Of a DNA stretch of 64,000 nucleotides, positions 53,742-64,000 are shown piece after piece. This DNA comes from Leucobacter chironomi DSM 19883 (GTDB lineage Bacteria; Actinomycetota; Actinomycetes; Actinomycetales; Microbacteriaceae), in the NCBI RefSeq assembly GCF_000421845.1, contig NZ_ATXU01000002.1, positions 186,001 to 250,000 of the forward strand, written 5' to 3'. Positions within the stretch are counted from its first letter, which is position 1. Every line of letters begins with the position of its first letter. The notes under the pieces were generated by a model, which had not been told where the DNA came from, did not search any database, and was given only the letters and a program-made list of their open reading frames with translations. Position numbers and translations under genes: made by a program.

Positions 53742-55764
53742 GCCGTGTTCCCCTCGTCTGGCGCTCCCTGGGGCGCGCCCGCTGATGCCTCATCGTTCGG
53801 TGCCTCAAGTTTAGCCGCAGCCGGTGAGCCCGGTTCTGCAGCTGCCGACTCGGGCGCCGGCTCGGCTGCGGGCTCGGTCGCCGCGCTGTCGGAGGAGGCG
53901 AGGTGGGCGAGGATCTGCTCGGCGAGTTTCGGCCCGAGGCCGGGGGCGGACGCGAGTTCGTCGTGCGAGGCGGCGCGCAACCTGGTGACGGAGCCGAAGT
54001 GCTTGAGCAGCCCCTGCACGCGCTTCGGACCGAGGCCGGGGATCTCGGAGAGGCGGCTGGCGATCGAGGTGCTGCGGCGCTGCCGCTGGAAGGTGATGGC
54101 GAAGCGGTGGGCCTCGTCGCGCACGCGCTGCACGAGGAACAGCGCCTCGCTCGTGCGCGGCAGGATGACGGGGAACGGGTCGTGCGGCAGCCAGATCTCT
54201 TCGAGGCGCTTCGCGATCCCGCACAGCGCGACGTCGGTGATCCCGGCGGCGTCGAGTGCGCGCGCCGCGGCCCGCACCTGGGGTTCGCCGCCGTCGACGA
54301 TGAGGAGCTGGGGCCGGTCGCGGTAGACGCCGCTGGGCTGCTCCCCGGCTTCGCGGGCGGCGTTGAGCTGCGCAGCCCGGCGGGAGACGACCTGGTGGAT
54401 CGAGTCGGTGTCGTCGCTGGTCTGCTCGATGCGGTACTTGCGGTAGGCGCCCTTCGCGGGCAGCCCGTCTTCGAAGACCACCAGCGATGCGACGACGCCG
54501 GTGCCCTGCAGATGCGACACGTCGATGCACTCGATGCGCAGCGGGGGCTCGTCCATGCCGAGGGCCTGCTGCAGCTCGGCGAGGGCGTCGGTGCGGGCCG
54601 TGAGATCCGCCGCCCGCTTGAGCTTGTGCCTGATGAGGTTCTCCCCCGCGTTCAGCACGGCGCGATCCATGAGCTGCGCCTTGTCGCCCCGTTCGGGCAC
54701 TCGCACCCGGACCCGCCCGCGGCGGGGCCGCTGCGCGCTCAGGGCCTCTTCGAGCGCGGGGGTGTTCTCGGGCAGCAGCGGCACGAGGATCTCGGGCGGG
54801 GGCTCCCGTTCGCCGTCGTAGGCCGACTGGATCACCTGCTCCAGCAGCTTCGCCGGTGAGCCGTCGAGTTCGACGTCGACGATCCAGCTGCGCTCTCCGC
54901 GGATGCGGCCCTCACGGATGATGAACTGGTGCGCGGCCGCGGCGAGCTCGTCGCTGCGCAGGCCGAACACGTCGAGATTCACGTCGAGCTTCGAGCCGGT
55001 GCCGAGCACGACGGCGTTCTTCTCCATGACGTGTTCGACGGCCTGCGCCTGGTCCCGCATCCGGGCGGCGTCCTCGTACCGCTGCTCGGCCGCGGCGTCG
55101 CGCATCGCGCGCTGCAGTTCGCGCAGATGCCGGGTGTCGCCGCCGGCGAGGAAGGCCACGAGCTCGTTCACGCGCTCGCGGTGCGCTTCGACGGTGATGA
55201 GGTGGGAGCAGGGGCCGTGGCAGCGGCCGATCTGCCCGGCGAGGCAGGGACGGCCGCTCTGCATCGCGCGCTTGTAGTCGGCGTCGTTGCAGGTGCGGAT
55301 CGGGAAGGCCCGCTGCAGCAGCTGCGTGGTCTCGCGCAGCGCCCACACCTTCGGGTACGGGCCGAAGTAGCGGGCGCCTCGGATCCGCTCGTTGCGCGTG
55401 ATGATGAGCCGCGGCGCCTCCTCGCGCAGTGTGACGGCGAGGTAGGGGTAGGTCTTGTCGTCCTTGAACTGCACGTTGAAGGGCGGCTTGAACTCGGTGA
55501 TCCAGGTGTGTTCGAGCACGAGTGACTCGGTGTCGGTCGCGACCACCGTCCAGTCGACCTTCGCCGCGAGCGTCAGCATGGTGCGGGTGCGCGGCATCAG
55601 CGAGTGCAGCGGCTGGAAGTAGTTGGAGAGTCGCGCGCGGAGGTTCTTCGCCTTGCCGATGTAGAGCACGCGCCCGTGCCTGTCGCTGAACCGGTAGACG
55701 CCGGGGCTGGTGGGGATCTCGCCCTGGGCCGGCCGGAACGCGGCGCGGTTGTCGACGGGCTGGA

Positions 55765-55768
<4 letters not shown>
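53738..55768 (-). CDS. uvrC: Excinuclease ABC subunit C
   Basis: 676 aa from a TTG that overlaps the uvrA stop (TTGA). GIY-YIG nuclease domain at the N-terminus ([26 protein letters not shown] in two pieces), UVR domain, RNase H-like C-terminal nuclease with [11 protein letters not shown] and DGG, and tandem helix-hairpin-helix ([17 protein letters not shown]). A 45-residue Ala/Pro/Glu tail is an odd but harmless extension. Makes the dual incision in nucleotide excision repair with UvrA and UvrB. Confidence 0.96.
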
Positions 55769-58722
<2,954 letters not shown>

Positions 58723-58753
58723 TGATCCATCCTATGCCGCGGGGGCTGAAAAT

Positions 58754-58769
58754 TCGAACGTGTGTACGA
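58754..58769. promoter_or_regulatory. LexA-type SOS box upstream of uvrA
   Basis: TCGAACGTGTGTACGA differs from the actinobacterial consensus TCGAAC-N4-GTTCGA at one base (A for T). It lies 32-47 nt upstream of uvrA and about 88 nt upstream of the divergent RES-system antitoxin gene. Consensus is from established knowledge; binding is inferred. Confidence 0.75.
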
Positions 58770-58856
58770 GTGGTCTCGGTGATTTCGCCGCGGGCGCACT
58801 TCCCCATCCCGGGTCCTTTCGGGTATTATTGACGCAAGTAGACAAAAGGAGTCGCC

Positions 58857-59504
58857 ATGTCGATCGCCCAGCTCCCCGCCCGCGGTCCGCGCGAGGGCCG
58901 AGACGATCGCGGCGGCGCCGCGCAGCCGCGTCGCGATCGCCTCACCGCGCTCATCACCCAGCTCGAAGACGAGCACCTCGACATCGCCGAAGAGCTCCTC
59001 GCCGACATCCTCGCGCACCAGCGCGCCGATGTGCGCGCGCTGACGGGCGCCGAGACCGCGGTGCTCGAACGGCTCGGCGTGACCGAGGCCGAGATGCAGC
59101 AGCCCAGCTCGCTGCCCGCCACGCGGCGCAGCCGGCTGTGGGAGCGGCAGCAGGCCGAGCGCGGCCTCACCGTCGGCGAGGCCGCCGAGATGATCGGAGT
59201 CACCCCGGCCCGGGTGCGGCAGCGCTGCGCGGCGCGCACACTGCTCGCCCAGCGCCGGAGCGACGGCTGGCACCTGCCCTCGTTCCAGTTCCTCGACGGG
59301 CGAGAACTGCCCGGCTGGTCGGGGGTCGCTCCCGCGATCCCGGCGGGCACCCCGCTCCCCCTCGTCGAACGGGTGCTCACCTCCCCCGCGATGCGCCTGC
59401 GGGTCGACGGCGAAGAGCTCGCGCCGTTCGAGTGGCTGGCCCAGGGAGGGGATCCGGCCCTCGCCGCGGCCGCCGTCGACGACGCGCTGAACCGGCTGCC
59501 GTGA
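58857..59504 (+). CDS. Putative Xre/MbcA-type antitoxin of a RES module
   Basis: 215 aa. Helical N-terminus ([24 protein letters not shown]), a helix-turn-helix at about 104-128 ([20 protein letters not shown]), and a C-terminal segment ending [20 protein letters not shown] that resembles the toxin-binding P-x-W-L-x-x-G-x-P tail of MbcA/ParS-type antitoxins. AAAGGAG precedes the ATG. Its stop overlaps the next gene's GTG, the usual antitoxin-first order. Function is inferred from the partner. It is longer than typical Xre antitoxins. Confidence 0.7.
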   Translation: MSIAQLPARGPREGRDDRGGAAQPRRDRLTALITQLEDEHLDIAEELLADILAHQRADVRALTGAETAVLERLGVTEAEMQQPSSLPATRRSRLWERQQAERGLTVGEAAEMIGVTPARVRQRCAARTLLAQRRSDGWHLPSFQFLDGRELPGWSGVAPAIPAGTPLPLVERVLTSPAMRLRVDGEELAPFEWLAQGGDPALAAAAVDDALNRLP

Positions 59505-60259
59505 GCGAGCAGCTGCCGGCGCCGGATCCGGCCCGCTTCCCCGAGCTCGACGCCGACCCGGGCTGGGTGCTGAGCGTGCCGACTGGAACACTGATCGCGC
59601 GCATCTTCCGCGCTGGCGGTGCCCACCCCGTCGCGTGGCACGAGTTCCGCACCTTCGGGCCGCTCGACGGGCGCTTCGACCCCCACCCGCTGCCCGTGGG
59701 CGAGCACGAGGGCGTCGGAGTGCTGTACGGCGTGCTCGAAGCCGAAGCCGAAGCCGAAGCCGAAGCCGAAGCCGGGCGGGTCGGCGAGGCTGTCGGCGGT
59801 CCGGCGAGGTCCGGAGCGAGCGCCGTCTCGGGGCCGCCGCGGGGCGCGGTCGGCGGAGCCTTCGCCGCCGCCCTGCTGGAAGTGTTCCAGGCGCAGCGCA
59901 TGATCCGCCTGCGCGACGGCTCCCCCACTCTCGCGGCGTTCGAGGCGACGCGGCCGCTGCGCCTGCTCGACCTCTCGGACAGCGATTGGATCACGGTCGC
60001 CGGCGGCAATGCGGCGATCTCCTCCGGTGATCGCGAGCGGTCCCGTGCGTGGGCGCGCGCGATCGCGCAGCGCTACCCCGAGCTCGACGGCGTGGTGTCC
60101 GCGTCGTCGCTCGTGCCCGATGCGCGGGTGGTCGCACTCTGGGCGGGCGCCGCCGACGCGCTTCCCAGGCATCCGGCGGCGCTGCTGCCCCTCGGCCGGG
60201 ATGAACTCATCGGCGTCATCGACCGGATCGCGGAGCGCTACGGTTATCTCGTGCTGTGA
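59501..60259 (+). CDS. Putative RES-domain toxin
   Basis: 252 aa from the GTG overlapping the antitoxin stop. RES-domain pattern: ARIFRA with Arg34, GVLYGVLE with Tyr76, AALLEVF with Glu127, and [26 protein letters not shown]...DGVVSASS downstream. RES toxins, such as MbcT, degrade NAD+. Between Tyr76 and Glu127 is a low-complexity insert with six Glu-Ala repeats and a Gly/Ser-rich loop, making this member longer than usual. Activity is not proven. The GAAGCC microsatellite encodes the insert start. Confidence 0.7.
   Translation: MSEQLPAPDPARFPELDADPGWVLSVPTGTLIARIFRAGGAHPVAWHEFRTFGPLDGRFDPHPLPVGEHEGVGVLYGVLEAEAEAEAEAEAGRVGEAVGGPARSGASAVSGPPRGAVGGAFAAALLEVFQAQRMIRLRDGSPTLAAFEATRPLRLLDLSDSDWITVAGGNAAISSGDRERSRAWARAIAQRYPELDGVVSASSLVPDARVVALWAGAADALPRHPAALLPLGRDELIGVIDRIAERYGYLVL
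59738..59773 (+). repeat. (GAAGCC)6 microsatellite in the RES gene
   Basis: Six perfect hexanucleotide units coding for Glu-Ala x6 (residues 80-91). Copy-number changes keep frame and alter the insert length between two putative active-site residues. Confidence 0.9.
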
Positions 60260-60461
60260 TGCAGGCTCGGCGCGATGAATGTCAGTGGTCTGGGGCAGGG
60301 GGCCGACAGGCCTCCCCGATCCCGGTCGCTCCCGGTGCTGGCTCGCACGTGCGCGAGCAGCCGCCCGAGGGATGTCGGTGAAATCTGGCGCCGGTCGCTG
60401 ACGCCGTGCGCGTCCGATTCGTTCTATCGGCCCGCGCGGTGCGGCGCGTACGCTGGCCCCT

Positions 60462-60872
60462 ATGACCCTGAAATTCGACTTCATCGCCATCGTCACGGCC
60501 GACCTGCCGGCCTCGCTCGCGTTCTACCGCGCTCTCGGGGTGGACATCCCCGCAGGCCAGGAAGATGCACCTCATGCGGAGGCCGCTTTGCCGGGCGGGA
60601 TGACGCTCGCCTGGGATCCGGTCTCGACGATTCAGAGCTTCATGCCCGATTTCGAACTTCCCGCGCCCGGCGGCGGTCGGATCGGCTTCGCCTGCCGCGC
60701 GGAAAGCCCCGCTGAGGTCGACCGCGCTTACGCCGAACTCGTGGACCGGTATCCGGAGGCTGCGCACACCGCACCCTGGGATGCACCCTGGGGCCAGCGC
60801 TACGCGACCGTGCTCGACCCCGACGGCAACTCGATCGACCTCTACGCGCCGCTCCCCTCAGACCCCGCCTGA
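60462..60872 (+). CDS. VOC family (glyoxalase-like) protein
   Basis: 136 aa. The vicinal-oxygen-chelate fold is seen in IAIVTADLPASLAFYRALG at the N-terminus and GQRYATVLDPDGNSIDLYAPL at the C-terminus. No substrate can be named; metal-ligand positions are partly replaced (no His in the first strand), so it may be a binding protein rather than an enzyme. Alone on the plus strand, convergent with the AraC gene. Confidence 0.8.
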   Translation: MTLKFDFIAIVTADLPASLAFYRALGVDIPAGQEDAPHAEAALPGGMTLAWDPVSTIQSFMPDFELPAPGGGRIGFACRAESPAEVDRAYAELVDRYPEAAHTAPWDAPWGQRYATVLDPDGNSIDLYAPLPSDPA

Positions 60873-60956
60873 GCCCGTCGGCCCCCGCCCTCGGGCATTG
60901 ACCCGCGAATGGTCGCAGCGTCCGAACCGTGCCGCACCCGCCTGACCGCACGCGAC

Positions 60957-61712
60957 CTAAGCCGGTACCGTCACTCTCGGGGCTGCTGAGGCGGAGGTCG
61001 CGGTGGGCGGCGCCGGCGTCGAGGTCGCGGTGAGACGTGCGGGAGTACTGCCGATGATGCGTGCGAAATCTCGGGTCATGTGCGACTGGTCGGCGTAGCC
61101 CGCGCGCTGAGCGACCTCCGCGGGAAGCGCGCCGCCCACGAGCATGCCGCGGGCGCGTTCCGCACGCAGCACGCCGCGCAGAGCGGCATAGCCGTAACCG
61201 AACGACTGCTGCATGCGTCGCCGCAGCTGACGCTCCGAGTAGCCGAGTCGCGCAGCGAGCCGAGGAAGCGGCTCACCGCGCGATGCGGCTGCGCTGACGA
61301 TCGCTGTCCACCGCAGATCAGCGATATCCGGGTCGAGGTCGAGGGCGCCCGCCACCGCGCCGGCTGCCTCGTGCAGGTTTCGAGCCCGGATCGGCGCGCG
61401 CAGCGCTCGCTCCCCGCGACCGGAGAGCGAGGCCGAGAGCAGATCCCGGGCGGGAAGGATGCGATCCCGCACCTCGGCGGCCTCGGCGTCGAGCAAGACG
61501 CCCGCGAAACCGGGCGTGAACCGCAGCCCCACTGTCGGACCCTGGCGGCTCCCCTGCGCGACGAGCCACCGTGTCGACGGGCCGGCCAGGATCAGTTCGT
61601 CATCGCGCAGGATGAGATCCGCGCAGCCGTCTGCCGGAATGATGGTCGCGTGCTCGCTCGGGCTGGCCATCCACAGGACGCCGAGGCCGGGGATGGCGAC
61701 TTCGCGATACAC
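60957..61712 (-). CDS. AraC-family transcriptional regulator
   Basis: 251 aa. C-terminal double helix-turn-helix (RLAARLGYSERQLRRRMQQSFGYG... VAQRAGYADQSHMTRDFARIIGSTPARL in parts) is the AraC signature; the N-terminal domain (IIPADGCADLILRDDELIL) is the DUF6597-like cupin type. A Thr/Pro/Ala tail of ~25 residues follows. Neighbouring VOC gene is a possible target, but they converge. Confidence 0.87.
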   Translation of the reverse strand: MYREVAIPGLGVLWMASPSEHATIIPADGCADLILRDDELILAGPSTRWLVAQGSRQGPTVGLRFTPGFAGVLLDAEAAEVRDRILPARDLLSASLSGRGERALRAPIRARNLHEAAGAVAGALDLDPDIADLRWTAIVSAAASRGEPLPRLAARLGYSERQLRRRMQQSFGYGYAALRGVLRAERARGMLVGGALPAEVAQRAGYADQSHMTRDFARIIGSTPARLTATSTPAPPTATSASAAPRVTVPA

Positions 61713-61775
61713 GGCGGCTCCGATCCGGGGCTGGGCTCGATGGGCGGGCGAGACGGGCTTGGGGGTGGGGTGTTC

Positions 61776-63866
61776 CTACAGGTGCCCCGCCGCGTCCATG
61801 CTGCGCAGCTCGCGCTTGAGCTCGGCGACCTCGTCGCGCAGACGCGCCGCGAGCTCGAACTTGAGCTCTTCTGCGGCGACGAGCATCTGATCCGTGAGGT
61901 CGGAGATGAGCTCTTCGAGCTTCGCCGCTCCCTCGGCGCCGATCGCGCCGGCGCGCGACGCGGCCTTGCCCTTCGCGCGCTGCGCGGAGCCGCCCTTGCG
62001 CTGAGCGTGGGCGCCCGTGCGCGAGAGCACATCCTCGGTGTCGGCGGCCTCGCGCGCGAGCATCTCGGTGATGTCGCCGATCTTCTTGCGCAGCGGCTGC
62101 GGGTCGATGCCGCGTTCGGCGTTGTAGGCTTGCTGGATCTCACGCCGGCGGTTGGTCTCGTCGATCGCCTCGCGCATGGAGCGGGTGACGGTGTCGGCGT
62201 ACATGTGCACCTGGCCCGACACGTTTCGGGCGGCGCGGCCGATCGTCTGGATGAGCGAGGTGGAGGAGCGCAGGAAGCCCTCCTTGTCGGCGTCGAGGAT
62301 CGCCACGAGCGAAACCTCGGGGAGGTCGAGGCCCTCGCGCAACAGGTTGATGCCGACCAGTACGTCGTAGACGCCCGCGCGCAGCTCGGTGAGCAGTTCG
62401 ACGCGGCGCAGCGTGTCGACATCGGAGTGCAGGTAGCGCACCCGGATGCCGGCCTCCTCCATGAAGGTGGTGAGCTGCTCGGCCATCTTCTTCGTGAGGG
62501 TGGTGACGAGCACGCGCTCGTCGCGCTCGGCGCGCACTCGCACCTCTTCGAGGAGGTCGTCGATCTGGCCCTGGGAGGGCTTGACCACGATCTCCGGGTC
62601 GATGAGACCGGTGGGACGGATGATCTGCTCGACGACGCCGTCGGCGCGATCCATCTCGTAGCGGCCGGGGGTGGCCGAAAGGTACACGGTCTGGCCGACG
62701 CGCTCCTTGAACTCGTCGAACTTCAGCGGCCGGTTGTCGAGCGCGCTCGGCAGACGGAAACCGTGGTCCACGAGCGTGCGCTTGCGGGATGCGTCGCCCT
62801 CGAACATGGCACCGATCTGCGGCACGGTCACGTGCGACTCGTCGATCACCACGAGGAAGTCGTCGGGGAAGTAGTCGAGCAGGCAGTGCGGGGCCTCCCC
62901 CGGCTGGCGGCCGTCGATGTGGCGCGAGTAGTTCTCGATGCCCGAGCAGAAGCCGATCTGCTCCATCATCTCGAGGTCGAAGGTGGTGCGCATGCGCAGG
63001 CGCTGCTCTTCGACCAGCTTGTTCTGCTGCTTGAGCTCGCGGGTGCGACCGTCGAGCTCCTCGGCGATCGTGTCCATGGCGCGGTTCATCACATTGCGGC
63101 TCGCGACGTAGTGCGAGCCGGGGAAGACGGATACCGTCTCGACCTGCTTGATCACGTCGCCGGTGACCGGGTGGAGATAGTAGAGCGCCTCGATCTCGTC
63201 GCCGAAGAACTCGATGCGGATCGCCAGCTCCTCGTACATGGGGATAATTTCGACGGTGTCGCCGCGCACCCGGAAGTTGCCGCGCACGAACTCGATGTCG
63301 TTGCGTTGATACTGCATATCGACGAAGCGCCGCAGCAGCACATCGCGATCGAGCGTGTCGCCCACCACGAGCGGCACCATCGCCTCGTAGTACTCTTCCG
63401 GCTTGCCGAGGCCGTAGATGCACGAGACGGTGGAGACGACCACTACGTCGCGGCGGGAGAGCAGCGCGTTGGTGGTGGAGTGGCGCAGGCGCTCGACCTC
63501 GGAGTTGATCGAGGAGTCTTTCTCGATGAAGGTGTCGGTCTGCGGCACGTAGGCCTCGGGCTGGTAGTAGTCGTAGTAGCTCACGAAATATTCGACGGCG
63601 TTGTGGGGCATGAGCTCTTTGAACTCGTTCGCCAGCTGCGCCGCGAGGGTCTTGTTGTGGGCCAGGATGAGAGTGGGGCGCTGCACCTGCTCGATGAGCC
63701 AGGCGGTCGTGGCGGACTTGCCGGTGCCGGTGGCGCCGAGCAGCACGATGTCGGTCTCGCCCGCGTTGATGCGCCCGGCCAGCTCTTCGATGGCCGCCGG
63801 CTGATCGCCGCTGGGCTCGTACTCGCTGACCACTTCGAAGGGGCGAACGCTGCGCGTGGGTTCCAT
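61776..63866 (-). CDS. uvrB: Excinuclease ABC subunit B
   Basis: 696 aa from the ATG at 63866 (a frame opening 10 codons earlier is unsupported). Helicase-like damage-loading subunit: Walker A GATGTGKS (about 44-51), beta-hairpin [26 protein letters not shown] and the C-terminal UVR domain ([22 protein letters not shown]). No LexA-like box was seen in the 72 nt upstream. Completes the UvrABC set in this window. Confidence 0.97.
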   Translation of the reverse strand: MEPTRSVRPFEVVSEYEPSGDQPAAIEELAGRINAGETDIVLLGATGTGKSATTAWLIEQVQRPTLILAHNKTLAAQLANEFKELMPHNAVEYFVSYYDYYQPEAYVPQTDTFIEKDSSINSEVERLRHSTTNALLSRRDVVVVSTVSCIYGLGKPEEYYEAMVPLVVGDTLDRDVLLRRFVDMQYQRNDIEFVRGNFRVRGDTVEIIPMYEELAIRIEFFGDEIEALYYLHPVTGDVIKQVETVSVFPGSHYVASRNVMNRAMDTIAEELDGRTRELKQQNKLVEEQRLRMRTTFDLEMMEQIGFCSGIENYSRHIDGRQPGEAPHCLLDYFPDDFLVVIDESHVTVPQIGAMFEGDASRKRTLVDHGFRLPSALDNRPLKFDEFKERVGQTVYLSATPGRYEMDRADGVVEQIIRPTGLIDPEIVVKPSQGQIDDLLEEVRVRAERDERVLVTTLTKKMAEQLTTFMEEAGIRVRYLHSDVDTLRRVELLTELRAGVYDVLVGINLLREGLDLPEVSLVAILDADKEGFLRSSTSLIQTIGRAARNVSGQVHMYADTVTRSMREAIDETNRRREIQQAYNAERGIDPQPLRKKIGDITEMLAREAADTEDVLSRTGAHAQRKGGSAQRAKGKAASRAGAIGAEGAAKLEELISDLTDQMLVAAEELKFELAARLRDEVAELKRELRSMDAAGHL

Positions 63867-63938
63867 GATTCCGAGGGTACTCGGCACCACTGACATTCTC
63901 GCGTCGGTTCGCGGGAGGCGGATGCCGGACCTGGCGCC

Positions 63939-64000
63939 TCAGGCCGCGTCGAAGCTCGCGGGCAGCGGCAGATTGCCCACGCCGGTCACCCGCACCGCGT
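63939..64000 (-). CDS. 3' end of an unidentified gene (partial)
   Basis: The minus strand is open into the right edge and ends AVRVTGVGNLPLPASFDAA-stop. Twenty codons only; not enough to identify it. It lies 72 nt upstream of uvrB on the same strand. In relatives coaE often precedes uvrB, but the tail cannot confirm this. Confidence 0.45.
   Translation of the reverse strand, partial: AVRVTGVGNLPLPASFDAA

Overview
This 64 kb window is high-GC chromosomal DNA from an actinobacterium, most likely of the family Microbacteriaceae (a Leucobacter-like organism would fit). The basis is gene content and order: a qcrCAB/ctaE respiratory cluster with a diheme QcrC, RbpA, WhiA, OpcA, a SUF operon beside ctaA/ctaB, and uvrA-uvrC-rapZ-whiA in one block. 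The genus is inference only. No rRNA, tRNA, CRISPR array or insertion sequence was recognised.

Layout. 1-4.1 kb: ctaE-qcrC-qcrA-qcrB on the minus strand (cytochrome oxidase subunit III and the bc1 complex; qcrB runs off the left edge). 4.4-8.0 kb: trpD, an M23 peptidase, an alpha/beta hydrolase and trpF. 8.1-12.9 kb: a DUF418-like membrane protein, a PAP2 phosphatase, an Fsr-type MFS transporter and a divergent GntR/FadR regulator, with a large AT-rich palindrome and a G-quadruplex motif between the first two.

13.4-21.6 kb is the accessory highlight: an 8.2 kb defence island inserted inside a trmH/SpoU RNA methyltransferase gene. It carries a four-gene type I restriction-modification operon, hsdM-mrr-hsdS-hsdR, with every junction overlapping by 4 nt and an Mrr-type nuclease in the middle. 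The island also supplies a second complete catalytic domain, so the host gene is rebuilt as an in-frame chimera while the original 3' half is stranded on the far side. Joining the host sequence across the shared ACGTT core would restore an uninterrupted trmH in frame. No recombinase is visible.

22-31 kb: hydrolase, DnaQ-like exonuclease, rpmE2, ABC ATPase, serB, fabG, DUF3099 protein, SURF1, a cutinase-like lipoprotein, a doubly frameshifted cupin gene and an ABC-F protein. 31-36 kb: the oxidative pentose-phosphate operon zwf-opcA-gnd-pgl. 36-40 kb: sufB-sufD-ferredoxin-sufC-sufT. 40-43.4 kb: ctaA and ctaB (heme A synthesis) around a putative nuclease gene flanked by 24-bp direct repeats. 43.4-48.2 kb: tkt-tal-pgi. 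48.3-51.7 kb: rbpA, secG, tpiA, pgk, sodA. 51.8-58.7 kb: whiA, rapZ, uvrC, uvrA. 58.8-60.3 kb: a probable Xre/RES toxin-antitoxin pair divergent from uvrA, with a LexA-like box between them. 60.4-64 kb: VOC protein, AraC-type regulator, uvrB and the 3' end of an unidentified gene.

Most of the window is ordinary core metabolism: respiration, heme A, pentose phosphate and lower glycolysis, Fe-S assembly and nucleotide excision repair. The restriction island, the RES module and the repeat-flanked nuclease are the accessory parts.
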